Positions 45,221 to 55,111 of a DNA stretch of 64,000 nucleotides are shown piece after piece. The notes under the pieces were generated by a model. The model saw only the letters and a list, made by a program, of their open reading frames with translations, was not told where the DNA came from and ran no database searches. Within the stretch, counting starts at the first letter, position 1. Every line of letters begins with the position of its first letter. Origin of the DNA: Ixodes scapularis (lineage: Eukaryota; Arthropoda; Arachnida; Ixodida; Ixodidae). The position numbers were made by a program, and so were the translations under genes. The DNA lies in contig NW_024609948.1 in NCBI RefSeq assembly GCF_016920785.2, forward strand, positions 248,001 to 312,000, given 5' to 3'.

Positions 45221-48200
45221 TTAGACGTACCGTCCGATCCCGGAGGACCGGAGGTAGGAGATGATTGATGCGAAGATGAGATCTCGTTCTGCGGGTGCTG
45301 AGGTTCTCGGATGCGTCCATTCCCGAAGGGTCATTGGTCTAAGGTGCGGTGGTAGGGTGTTAATTGCCGCTATCCGTTCTAGTGACGTCCCTTCACAGGA
45401 CCATACAAGATGGTAGCAAGTCGCAGGGAAACCACAGTGTGGACATCCAGGGTCAGGACCTGTGTCATTCTCATCTGTTGACTTGTATAACTTGGCACGC
45501 CAAAAGGGAGTCACCATAGTCCGAGTCTGGAGCCTGTGTAGTGCCACTTGCTCCCATCGTGGAAGCCCGCGAGGGATCGGGTGGGGGTTAGAAGGTAGGA
45601 GCGCTGCAAGGCGCGCTTTTCGTGCTCTTTGTTCTTCCTTCTTCTTTTGGGTTAGATCAAAGCCCTCGTCAGGTGGAACGTCCCGTTGAACGGGCGAGGG
45701 GACCGGGCCTTGTGAGGGCTGAGTATTTGCCTGTAGCAGTGCCCTCGCGGCCCCGTCCGCCCGCTCGTTCCCTGGAACGCCTGCGTGGCCCGGTATCCAC
45801 GCGATGGTGATTGTTTGTCGAGCCGCGGCTTGACGAACCAGTTCGCGGATGCGCGCAACTGTAACGTTGCATGTGCTCGACTGCTGTAGTGCACGCATCG
45901 CCTCATGGGAGTCGGTGTATATTCGAGTTTCTGTAGTTTCTGCTCGTGGCATGTTCGTGGCTGTTTCAACGGCAAACAAAACTGCCAGAAGTTCCGCCAT
46001 GCAACTGCTCCGTGTACATGCGGTAAGCTTGTGGTTCGTCTCTTTGCGTGTAGGGGAATGCCAGGCAATCGCAGTGCGGCCGTTGTTGTCTCTCGCCGCG
46101 TCCGTGTAGAAGACATCCACGTGCGCGGCAAGCTTGCTGACTTCAGCGCGGTGGATGGCTACTTGTGTAGCACGTCGTCCAGGGTGATCAGGTCCTTGAT
46201 GACTTGGGAGGGGCTTGATGGGAGTGACTGCCTCTGCATCCCAAGGTGGCGTCGGTGTAGGCATGAGTGGGCCGTCAATTAGGTCGGAACGGCCAATCGA
46301 GGCAAGAATAATTCGCCCGTGAGGAGTGCGAGATAGCCGCTGAGCTTGGCTTATCCGCATCTCCTCGGCAATCTCACGGATGGTGTTCATTTGAGCGGTC
46401 CTTTCTAGCTGTTCAACCGGTGTGAAGCGGGGGAGCCCTGTAACGACCCGCATGGCCGCTCTCAGCATGGTTACTAGTGTGGTTTCTTGAGTATTTGTAA
46501 GGCGGAGGTAGTTCAGTCCGTACACTACCTTCGAGATTAGGAGGGTACGGACAAGTCGCCGGAGGAGATCATCCTGTGCACCCCAGGCCTTGCTCGAGAT
46601 AGCCTTGAGCAAGTCTAGACCCTCCTTCCACTGCGATCTTACTCTCCGAAGCCAAGTGACTGCACCGCCTTTGTGGTCAAATGGGACCCCGAGGATTTTG
46701 ACGGAGTTGTTCTGGCCGATGGGGATTCCATCCACCCTCAGTTGGATGTCGGTACGGGCGCTCCTGCGTCGGCTGGGTATAACCATGTACGTGGTCTTCT
46801 CCTTAGATAACTCCAACCCTGATCGGATGGCGAAGGTCATGACAACGTCAAGCGCGCTCTGCATGTAGCGTTGTTGGCTATCCGCCCCACCTGCCGTCGT
46901 CCACAGGGTGACGTCATCCGCATAAATGGTGAAGCGAATTTGTGGGATGGCTTCAAGGGCGAGAGCCAGGTCAACCATGGCGATGTTGAATAGTAGCGGC
47001 GACAAAACCGCCCCCTGTGGAACACCGATATTGTTTGTTCTCCATTGACCTTTAGTTTGTCCGATAGAAACCTGGAACGTGCGATCCTGTAGGAATGTTT
47101 TGATGAAATTCAGGAATCGGCCCTGTATACCTCTTTTCTTTGCGGCGGCCACGACTGCGCTGTGTGGTATCGAATCGAATGCCTTCCGTAGGTCAATGGC
47201 CACGAGCGTACGCGGTTGGCTTTTAAAAAGCCGGCGCTGGTAGAGATCATGATGTATCATGAGCAGGCTGTCTTGTGCCGAAAGGTGAGGTCTGAAGCCC
47301 GTTTGCATGGGATGGAAAGCACCCGTCGATTCAAGAATCCACGTCAGGCGTGTTGTGACCATGCGTTCTAAAACTTTGCAAAGGTTGGACGTCAAGGAGA
47401 TCGGGCGGAGGTTAGCCACCGCGTGTGGTGTCTTGCCGGGCTTTGGGATAGGGATCACTGTAGACCTCTTCCAGTCGGATGGGAGTTCACCGTTCACCCA
47501 AATGGTGTTGAATGTGTCAAGGAGCTCTTTCATGGCATCTTGTGGAAGGTTCCGGAGCGCTGTGATGGTTACACGGTCTGGTCCAGGTGCCGACTTTGCT
47601 CGTGCCGCGCCAAGAGCGTCCAGGAGTTCTGCGAGCGTGAAAAGGGCGTCCGCCGGCTGTTCGTGCACGATGGTTTCCCGGGCGTAGACTTCGGCGGCGG
47701 GTGGCTCGGGCTGTTGGGGGAAGAAACAATCTCCTGCCTCTTCCGCAAGCTGCTCTTCCGTGATGTCAAGGCGGAGCGCCAGATTGCTTCCGGTGTTGCA
47801 CATTTTTGTTTTCCCGGCAAGCCCTTTGTAGGCTTGCCACAGCTTGCGGTAGCCTGTCCGTTCGTTAAAGGAGTCGCACAGGCTACGCCAGATAGTGCGG
47901 CGGAGCTCGATTGTGTATTTTTTGGCCTTTGCTGTCGTGCGATTTAGGCGGATCTTATTCCTTAGGGATCTCCTGGCTCTGTAGCGCTGGAGAGCCTCCA
48001 GTCTCCTGTCCCACAGCTTGATCAGGTGCAAGTCGGGAGGTGGTGTGTCTTCCTTGACGTTGTATTCCGCACGGGACTCCCGAAGGGCTCGCTGAATCCG
48101 GTCTGCGAATGGGACGTTGGCAAGACGGCTCATTGCGGTGCCGAAGTTGTCCCACTTTGTGAAAGTGACTCGACGCCTGGGCGAGGAGCTGATGGGGAGC

Positions 48201-48943
48201 TTTATGCGTATAGGGAGGTGGTCACTGCCCCATGGATCAGTCTGGACTTGCCATTGCGCCTGTAGACGTGGAGAGGCCCAAGTGAGGTCGGGAGACGTGT
48301 CTTTTTGGCTGGCGACTTGGGCCAGCCGTGTTGGAGTGTCAGGGTCGTTGCATAGATGAAGCCCAGCTGCGAGGCATGCTCTCTTGATGTGCTTTCCCCT
48401 GGCGTTTTTGTTCGGGTATCCCCACGCGGTATGTCGGGCGTTGAAGTCTCCAGCTAGGATGGTATGCTTGTTCTGTTCTACCAAGCCCTTTATCCAATTG
48501 ACCTCGTTCGAGTCCCCGCACGGTCTTATGTATGTGTTATGTATGTTGATGGATGTGTCTCCAAACTTGACCCGCGTGGAGACGACTTCGCGGTCATCAG
48601 AACATGACGCCTCGGAATTCAATTTTGCCTGCTTGTGCTTTTTCTTTATAAGTGTAACTACAATACCGAAATTTGATGTCTGTCTTTGTATACTGGGGTT
48701 AATGTAAGTGTTGTATCCCCTAATTTTAAGATTCCTGACGTTAGCCTCCTGAAGAAGAATAACGTCAGGTGCCTTGTTGCTAAGTATTGACAGACGCGTT
48801 TTGAATTCATGAATTTTCTGTTGTAAGCCACCGCAGTTCCATTGCAGGATCCATGGTTGCGGGTTCACTCGAAGCTTGTTGCGCTTGTGGATGTGTTTTG
48901 CCCCTCGGGTGTTTGTATGTGTATGAGAATTACTATCCGTCAC
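45221..48943 (-). CDS. I-like LINE ORF2: endonuclease, reverse transcriptase, RNase H
   Basis: 1240 codons, open throughout. Endonuclease at about 31-245: LQWNCGG (Asn36), ILLQEANV (Glu66), LAGDFNARHTAWG (Asp166, Asn168), GSDHLPI (Asp241-His242). Reverse transcriptase at about 450-760: SAPGPDRVTI, NLRPISLTSNLCKVLE, LVAIDLRKAFDSI (Asp584), GVPQGAVLSPLLFN, FTIYADDVTLW (Asp676-Asp677). RNase H at about 943-1070: YTDAA (Asp948), MAELLAV (Glu984), YTDSHEA (Asp1011), NERADGAA (Asp1063). A C-terminal CCHC motif spans Cys1167 to Cys1183. It would nick target DNA, copy the RNA and degrade the RNA strand. The frame opens just after a TAG and its first usable codon is GTG; the first Met is residue 271, past the endonuclease. 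Translation therefore probably depends on ORF1 termination or non-AUG initiation. Confidence 0.93.
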   Translation of the reverse strand: MTDSNSHTHTNTRGAKHIHKRNKLRVNPQPWILQWNCGGLQQKIHEFKTRLSILSNKAPDVILLQEANVRNLKIRGYNTYINPSIQRQTSNFGIVVTLIKKKHKQAKLNSEASCSDDREVVSTRVKFGDTSINIHNTYIRPCGDSNEVNWIKGLVEQNKHTILAGDFNARHTAWGYPNKNARGKHIKRACLAAGLHLCNDPDTPTRLAQVASQKDTSPDLTWASPRLQAQWQVQTDPWGSDHLPIRIKLPISSSPRRRVTFTKWDNFGTAMSRLANVPFADRIQRALRESRAEYNVKEDTPPPDLHLIKLWDRRLEALQRYRARRSLRNKIRLNRTTAKAKKYTIELRRTIWRSLCDSFNERTGYRKLWQAYKGLAGKTKMCNTGSNLALRLDITEEQLAEEAGDCFFPQQPEPPAAEVYARETIVHEQPADALFTLAELLDALGAARAKSAPGPDRVTITALRNLPQDAMKELLDTFNTIWVNGELPSDWKRSTVIPIPKPGKTPHAVANLRPISLTSNLCKVLERMVTTRLTWILESTGAFHPMQTGFRPHLSAQDSLLMIHHDLYQRRLFKSQPRTLVAIDLRKAFDSIPHSAVVAAAKKRGIQGRFLNFIKTFLQDRTFQVSIGQTKGQWRTNNIGVPQGAVLSPLLFNIAMVDLALALEAIPQIRFTIYADDVTLWTTAGGADSQQRYMQSALDVVMTFAIRSGLELSKEKTTYMVIPSRRRSARTDIQLRVDGIPIGQNNSVKILGVPFDHKGGAVTWLRRVRSQWKEGLDLLKAISSKAWGAQDDLLRRLVRTLLISKVVYGLNYLRLTNTQETTLVTMLRAAMRVVTGLPRFTPVEQLERTAQMNTIREIAEEMRISQAQRLSRTPHGRIILASIGRSDLIDGPLMPTPTPPWDAEAVTPIKPLPSHQGPDHPGRRATQVAIHRAEVSKLAAHVDVFYTDAARDNNGRTAIAWHSPTRKETNHKLTACTRSSCMAELLAVLFAVETATNMPRAETTETRIYTDSHEAMRALQQSSTCNVTVARIRELVRQAAARQTITIAWIPGHAGVPGNERADGAARALLQANTQPSQGPVPSPVQRDVPPDEGFDLTQKKKEEQRARKARLAALLPSNPHPIPRGLPRWEQVALHRLQTRTMVTPFWRAKLYKSTDENDTGPDPGCPHCGFPATCYHLVWSCEGTSLERIAAINTLPPHLRPMTLREWTHPRTSAPAERDLIFASIISYLRSSGIGRYV

Positions 48944-50489
48944 TGCGAGTGCCTATGAGTTTGTGGATAGCCGCCGTGAGCTCGGACAGCTGTTTTTCAA
49001 CTCGCACAAATCCCGCGTATTGAAGCTGTAGGATTTGCGTCGGCATGTCCATATGTTGGGGTGGATGCGTCAATAATGAAGTGGGTTGGAATGCTCCCAT
49101 TGTCACTGCTGCATACGACACGCCGGCATCTTGGCTCACCGGTACAGCGGCAGGTGGTAGGGGCTTGGGCTTTTTGCTTCTTTCCTCCGTTCTCGTAGTT
49201 TTCTTCGGGGTGCGCCGCGGTGGGATTGCGCGCTTTGGACATTCATTGCTCGTGGCCACGTGGGCCCCATCACAGTTTGCGCACTTTGGATCTTTCGTGC
49301 ACTCCTCCATACCATCATGCTGGGAGCCGCACGTTCCACAGCGCTGACCTTTCCGTGGGCACACGTCCATTTTGTGGCCAATTGCATGGCATTGAAAGCA
49401 GACTAGCGGTCTCGGGCGGTACTCACGAACGGCGAGAACCTCGTGCATGTACGCCACCCGTTTAGGACAAGTTTTGTTCTGAAATGTCACGAGTATAACG
49501 TTTCCCTTCTTCCCCGAGAAGCGCGCTGCTACCACCTTCTGGGTTCTGCACACGATATCCTCCAGAAGTTGTGCAGGAGATACCTCATTACCTTGACCAC
49601 GTAGGTACACAACACCGCGGCACTCGTTTCCGGAGAGGGCCTTGTATGGTTGGAATGTGCTGTCTTCGTCCCCCTTGCGGATTTCCTTTATTGTCATGAG
49701 CTTTGCGGTGATGTTAGGGTCCCTGGTGGTGATGGACAAGGCATTCGCTTTCTCATTCCGGTGGACGCTGTAGTCCGCTTGAGCGTGGATGCCGGCATGC
49801 TGGATTGCATCGCGGATTTCTTTTCCAGTGAATGCACCAACTTCTTTCTTTCCCACGGAGCGAAGCACCCCAGTTTGTACCGGAAGCGGCCCCGGTGTAG
49901 ATTTGTCGTCTTTTTCCGTTGCTTGTGGGCTTCGTTTTCTTATCTGCGAGGTAGCGCCTGGGAGCGGCCATTCTTGGTCGTCGTCTGTCTGGGAGACCGA
50001 CGTCGCAGTTAGCGGTACCGATGGTACGGATTGACCCGGCGTGGGTCCTTGGGACGTGCTGTACGTCGACGCGCCAGCTTGAGAAGCCCAGCCGTCTTCT
50101 TGCGGCTTCGGGTTTGCCGATGGGAAGCAGCCATCATCTTCCATTTGTTGTACTCCTTGATAGGACTCTGCCTCGCGGTCCCCAGTAGTTGGTCTCATGG
50201 GCGACCGTGACCTATCGTTATTTCGTTTAGACCGTGGGTACTGCCTTGGGTCTCTCTGTTTATGCTGGGGCGGGTCATTCAGGACTTCTTGTGGTAGCGG
50301 CACAAATCGAACAACAAATTGTTGCAGAGCTTCCAGGATTGCCGGTTGGCGTTCAATCACTCCTGCCAGAACTTCAAAAAGTTGGCTCACCTCCGGCGGT
50401 GGTAATCTTTGGTGGGTCTGAAGGCCGGCGGACTGGGTCTCCTGCAGCTGACCTGTGCCATCTTTCCTGCCAACTTCTATTTGGCCCAA
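48933..50489 (-). CDS. I-like LINE ORF1: zinc-knuckle nucleic-acid-binding protein
   Basis: 518 codons from ATG. The N-terminal half is polar and low-complexity, with RSKRNNDRSRSP near 86-97. A mid region (about 215-350) resembles the RNA-binding fold of these ORF1 proteins. Three Cys/His knuckles follow: CFQCHAIGHKMDVC (364-377), CGTCGSQHDGMEEC (384-397) and CANCDGAHVATSNEC (403-417). A Lys/Arg-rich segment (about 420-442) comes next. The C-terminus (VRVEKQLSELTAAIHKLI) could be a short coiled coil. The product would coat element RNA and assist strand transfer. The stop overlaps the ORF2 frame by about 11 bp, consistent with coupled translation. No damage seen. Confidence 0.92.
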   Translation of the reverse strand: MGQIEVGRKDGTGQLQETQSAGLQTHQRLPPPEVSQLFEVLAGVIERQPAILEALQQFVVRFVPLPQEVLNDPPQHKQRDPRQYPRSKRNNDRSRSPMRPTTGDREAESYQGVQQMEDDGCFPSANPKPQEDGWASQAGASTYSTSQGPTPGQSVPSVPLTATSVSQTDDDQEWPLPGATSQIRKRSPQATEKDDKSTPGPLPVQTGVLRSVGKKEVGAFTGKEIRDAIQHAGIHAQADYSVHRNEKANALSITTRDPNITAKLMTIKEIRKGDEDSTFQPYKALSGNECRGVVYLRGQGNEVSPAQLLEDIVCRTQKVVAARFSGKKGNVILVTFQNKTCPKRVAYMHEVLAVREYRPRPLVCFQCHAIGHKMDVCPRKGQRCGTCGSQHDGMEECTKDPKCANCDGAHVATSNECPKRAIPPRRTPKKTTRTEERSKKPKPLPPAAVPVSQDAGVSYAAVTMGAFQPTSLLTHPPQHMDMPTQILQLQYAGFVRVEKQLSELTAAIHKLIGTRSDG

Positions 50490-50516
50490 TTTGCAAACGG
50501 TTTCTTGGGTCGGCGT

Positions 50517-50658
50517 GTTCTGGATGCCTTCCGTTATTGGGCCCGATGTGGCCGTGTATTGGCAGCTCGAGTGTATGCCTTCTTCTGTTCTGGATGCCTT
50601 CCGTTATTGGGCCCGATGTGGCCGTGTATTGGCAGCTCTGTATTGGCAGCTCGAGTGT
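50517..50658 (-). repeat. 70-bp tandem repeat in I-like LINE 5' UTR
   Basis: Two units begin at 50517 and 50587 (GTTCTGGATGCCTTCCGTTA to GTATTGGCAGCTC), plus a partial third (TATTGGCAGCTCGAGTGT at about 50640). They lie between the element 5' end and the ORF1 start. Repeated 5' UTR units in LINEs can carry internal promoter function; here that is inference only. Confidence 0.85.
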
Positions 50659-50904
50659 TTGTGTCTCCCATTTCAGGTGATAGGCTTAGCGCGCTGTTCA
50701 TGACACCATGTTCGAACATCACTGAAGTCGTCCCTCCCGGGTCAAACATTGGCGGTCGGAGGGTGACGGGAGGCCCTCGTTGGTCCATGATGCCCTTTCG
50801 GGCGCGAAGGTCCCTTAATTTGGGCGCTGCGAATAGCTCTCGGCGGAGGTAAGAAAAACAAGTCTTACAGATCAAGCGCTTCGTCGTCCTCCCACTACAC
50901 CCGT

Positions 50905-51344
50905 GCTCTGCGTTTCCGTCTTTTATACTGGTCGTTTTGAACGTACGGAACTTTTCGGTGACTCCCTAAGCAATAAAATATATTCCCAGCATGTTGATTT
51001 TTTCCCAGCAATGCCATACCCCTGAGAGTATTTTAAATGGCTCAGGGGATGAATCTCTTATTAAAAAGTAAACGCTCGATCATGCCGTAATTATTTGAAA
51101 CCCAATAAATCAAGCTGCTCCAATGCGGTCCGAAGCCATGAGTTTGTTTCCCCACACGGCACGTCGTAGCCTGTATTTCTATTGGTTTTTCTATTTGTGC
51201 TGTTCGCGCAAAGCTGCATTTGCCGTCTTAAATTAATCTCTGTAGAGCGGATATTCACTACTCAGCTGGAAGTGATGCTTCACGGGCTGAGAAATCGCTT
51301 TTCCATCAACTTGAATGCAGTCAAAGCTGCGACTAGCGGCAGGT
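50905..51344. other. Unrecognised sequence
   Basis: AT-rich, no supported feature. Confidence 0.35.
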
Positions 51345-52015
51345 ACGGAGCTACGCCGTGGCTAGAGCACTATATAGAGTAGCGCAATCCTTTGAACCCC
51401 GTGTTTTGCCGACAACATGGCCGACAGAGTGACTCGGCGCGAGTCACGTGGTATTCAGGGTTCCAGGAGGCGGCCCGCCCTATGGGAGAATACATGGAGA
51501 TCGACACAACATGGCTGGTTAAAAAATAAACGGCGAGTTCGCACTTTTCAAAACTAGTCTGTCGTGAAGTTAGTAAAGCACTAAACATTTTATCAAAGTT
51601 TTAATAATATCGGATGCGTGTGCAAATTTTGAGAAGGCAATTTCCAAGGCAATGGTGTTTGAAGCAGACGATTTTTGCTCGCAGCGGAGATGGGCTTTTC
51701 GGGTTGGCCGGAGCGGGTCACGTGAATGGTGTGACGTCGCCGTGTCGTCTGCTGCATGATGCCGCTCAGGCAATTTTTTTAAAAAAGTCACGTCCTTGCG
51801 GGGCACAAAACTTAACGCAAATTATTCTAAAATGTTTCATTATTATGTCAAAAACAATTGCCATTCCGTACAACCCCACAATACTGAAGAAACAACGATT
51901 TTCTCACGTTCTCCCTGCATTTCTGACCGCAGTTGGAACCTCCGGGCGTTCGCCGCTAGTCGCCGAGAGGCGGCGTTCTGGATTGCGCTACGTGCTCTAG
52001 CCGTGGCGAGCTTGA
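51345..52015. mobile_element. Probable inverted-repeat element, ends GCCGTGGCTAGAGCAC
   Basis: Left sequence GCCGTGGCTAGAGCAC plus GTAGCGCAATCC (about 51356-51388) is matched in inverted orientation at about 51982-52008 (GGATTGCGCTACGTGCTCTA). Further inward the arms diverge. No target duplication is clear, so boundaries are approximate. An A/T run is at 51775-51786. Confidence 0.55.
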
Positions 52016-52150
52016 AAACTTCTAGCGCTCATCCCAGCGCGCCACTTGGAGGGCAGTTTCTCCAGGAACCGTAGTATATTTAAACATTAAAATAAAGGGT
52101 AGCTTTTTTTTCCGATTTTACCTACTATTGTTTTTTAATGCTAAAATTAA

Positions 52151-52847
52151 AGGGATACGGAATCGAAACTTGAAATATAGAGAAAACATCAAGAAATGAG
52201 TTCAATATGATCAGCTAAGCCTGTAATGAATAGTCGCACGGTCGTATTTTGAGCAGATGGCTATATTTTATGCTCTAAATGCCGCGATTTTGGCGAGCGC
52301 TTCAAAATCAGCCATGGAGGAGCGCGATGCATCTCGGGAGATCCGGCAGACGTCTTGACGTCATCATGCCTCGGACGACCAAGCGTACCGTAGTGACGAG
52401 TTTTGCCACTTGGAGGCGTCAACGCGTTACAATCTCGCTTTGTCGAAGTACCCAAGGGCTGTAGAGATCGCGGGGCCAGCACGCGCACCAAACCTGAGAA
52501 CAACCGAAGCACGCGTTTGCACGTCGCGCGAGAGCTGAAACCAAGGTGGCTCACTTCGTTTTGGCTCTTTCCACCAAGACGCCTCGGTATTGCGTTCAGG
52601 CCTAGGCAATCTATACCAGTGAGCGGACATACCGCTGCGGCGCTGCTTTCAGAGGCATGTTGTCGTCACGACATTCCATTGAAGCTTCATAACCAACTAC
52701 CAGGTGGTTTTTGATTATCGTTTAATTCACTTTAAAATATGTTTTCTTGCGTTTTCTAGCGCAATATTTATGTTTCTGTGGTTGTGCTGCTACCTGCGTC
52801 GTGTTGAAACAAAGAAATGAGCTCCAGAATTTGGTTTCCGTACCCCT
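52151..52847. mobile_element. TTAA-flanked MITE, AGGGATAC family, copy 2
   Basis: AGGGATACGGAATCGAAACT at left and its inverted partner at right; TTAA at 52147-52150 and 52848-52851. Internal blocks match copy 1 at 35045-35682 in the same orientation (left GAAATATT-type region, right ATCGTTTAATTC). 697 bp, no ORF. Confidence 0.85.
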
Positions 52848-52851
52848 TTAA

Positions 52852-53491
52852 ACACAGTAAATATACGTACTTTCCGTCACGATTTCGTACTGATGTCCTT
52901 TCCCGAGAGCGCAATCGCTGTTGGGGACGAGACAACCGACTGTTACATTGGCCACTGTACGATAGGAGCTTACCGTTCAGACCAGCGTTCCAACATGACT
53001 ATCCGCACGTTGATCGATTGCACGTAATCCCTCATGTGGTATTAAAAGTTTTAATGTAAAGCGGAATGTCAACCTGCGACACCCCGCCCCCTCCGATCAC
53101 GGCCCGACCAGCGGCATCAATGCCCGACAGTTTACGATCTCATCTTCTTGTTACACCACTGATACGCGAACACACGGTCACAGCGGCGATAATTCCAGTC
53201 TTCTGTTTACAACCCACGACACTGCCATCACGATGTTGCAGCTACGTTGTTGACACGCACAAATACAGAACCACGTTGAACGCCGGTTGCACTCGGCATC
53301 GGAAAACAGAACCGAACTCAGCACGGAAGGCACCCAGGCAGCCGGCAGCAAAACCTGCCTGTCTTGGACGCAGTTCCTGCGGTTTCCGTAACGTCGAAAA
53401 CGTCGACACAGTTCCGCTTGGTTTCGCTACCGTAGTTCCGTGCCGGTGTAGGACGCCGATCTCACTACCCCTCTGCTTCGACTACGGTAGT
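52852..53491. other. Unrecognised sequence
   Basis: No motif seen. A plus-strand 149-codon frame at 53066-53515 lacks recognisable domain features and partly overlaps the next element. Confidence 0.35.
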
Positions 53492-53499
53492 GGTTATGG

Positions 53500-54691
53500 C
53501 ATAGAGTTATTATAATGTACGCTAGATGTTCAACTGGCGCTAGTGTGCTGCTGCAAATTGAAGCAGACAGCAACCAGTCCGAAATTGACTTCCGGTAATA
53601 CATTTCTATGGAGAAAAGTGAGTGCATTTGCTCTCTGCGCTCGAGTATAAGAGCAAATATCACGACTAATTCGTACGCACTGGGCACATTAGAACATTTC
53701 TCAGTCACGCAGACGGAATAATTGGTCAGTTACGGCGTTTTTATTTTAAATTCGTGGCATAAAAAACGGTGCTAAAACTGCTTCGTACATGTATTTATGT
53801 CCACTGTCGGACACTGTTAGCGCGAACACGGCATCGGCGATTTCTAGCTTGGGGGATATACGTGCCAAACGAACGAAAGACATCTGACTATGAGAGACGG
53901 TAAGAACTACGCGGTAACACTGAATAAGTGACTCCTTTTGCATGCAGACGATCAAAATAAATTGAAAGCCACGTAATATAGTCTGATTTCCAATAAATAA
54001 GTACTGCTAGTTTTACTCTTTCTGCTCATGAATATGTGCGAAGATGCTTGTTCTGGGTTCCAATCATCACCCGCACGCTCCAAATCTTTGCAGAAGAAGG
54101 GAGAAGCCAGAAAACAGGTGCCCGATAAAAACTGCTTGACATAGAAAATAATAAAAATACACACCTTTTGTAGCCCACGTACTTTATTTTTTTACATTCG
54201 AATGTTTTTTTTAACCGATCGTAAAGATGCGCACGACGGAGTCATTTTCATATAATGACACGACGGGCATATTAGCGATATATGACCGGCACCAGAATGC
54301 TAGCTAACCCTGAACACATTCTACATTCCTTTCGATCGTTATTTCGCTTGGAATCGCTGCTCGTTTTTACATACCTGTCATGGTACAGAGGTTTGGGCCT
54401 GAAATACACCGAATTTTGACATCGTTCAGTGGTAAAGAAAAATGCCGTAACTAAAGCATTTACACTTTCATAATGTTAATAAAGGTACACACTATACAGT
54501 ACAACCGAAATAACACAAGTTATTTATGTTATTTTCCGGCGAAGAGACAAAATGTGCGCGTGTTTCCCCATAGGAATGCACAGGAGCACTGCAAAAGTAG
54601 ACTGGTTGCTGTCTGCTTCAATTTGCCTCCCGGAAGTCGCATAGACACTAGCGCCAGTTGAACCTCTAGCGTACATTGTAATAACTCTATG
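53500..54691. mobile_element. 1.19-kb TIR element with 8-bp TSD
   Basis: Ends CATAGAGTTATTA (inverted at right) with about 80-90 bp of inverted similarity, including GTTCAACTGGCGCTAGTG and TTGAAGCAGACAGCAACCAG. The 8-bp duplication GGTTATGG is at 53492-53499 and 54692-54699. No transposase. The 8-bp target suggests hAT or a similar superfamily. A hAT MITE sits directly against its right duplication. Confidence 0.85.
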
Positions 54692-55021
54692 GGTTATGGG
54701 TAGGGGTGTCGCGAACTTTTGTCGAACCCGATTTTTAGGTCGAACTTTCGGGGTTCGACTAGGTCGAACCGGTTCGACGAACCTTCGAACTTTTCACCAA
54801 TTTCGACCGGTTCGACTTTGTGGACAGTGTGGCCAGACCTTGATACAAGCATGTCTAGGTTTAGAAAATTTATTTTTATAAAAAGGTTTTTTTTTTTATT
54901 TTATAAACAATTGCAATTAAAATAAACTAATTCTAATCACTAAAGAAGTTAATAACTTAATTGTTTTGTACTGTATTAACTGAAATAACCAATCAGCGCT
55001 GTCCTTTATTAATCCCTGAGC

Positions 55022-55111
55022 TGTAGAAGGGTGTGTACTTGGGCTAGTTGGTTATTCATGAATACTCCTATTCATGAACAACCAACTAGCCCAAGTACAC
55101 ACCCTTCTACA
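55022..55111. repeat. 5' terminal hairpin of Penelope element
   Basis: Arms 55022-55064 and 55069-55111 are 43 bp and near-perfect inverted copies (one mismatch seen), separated by CTCC. The ORF start codon lies in the right arm. No hammerhead-ribozyme core was recognised. Confidence 0.9.

Larger units (their letters stand above)
45112..50892 (-). mobile_element. Full-length I-like LINE with 12-bp TSD
   Basis: A 5.78-kb minus-strand element flanked by CACTACACCCGT at 45100-45111 and 50893-50904. From 5' to 3': a 403-bp 5' UTR with tandem repeats, ORF1 (50489-48933), ORF2 (48943-45221) and a 109-bp 3' UTR ending ATCAAAATCA without a long poly(A). Endonuclease, RT and RNase H in ORF2 plus a three-zinc-knuckle ORF1 place it in the I/Jockey supergroup; RNase H favours the I side. 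Intact ORFs and a perfect TSD suggest a recent insertion. Confidence 0.93.
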
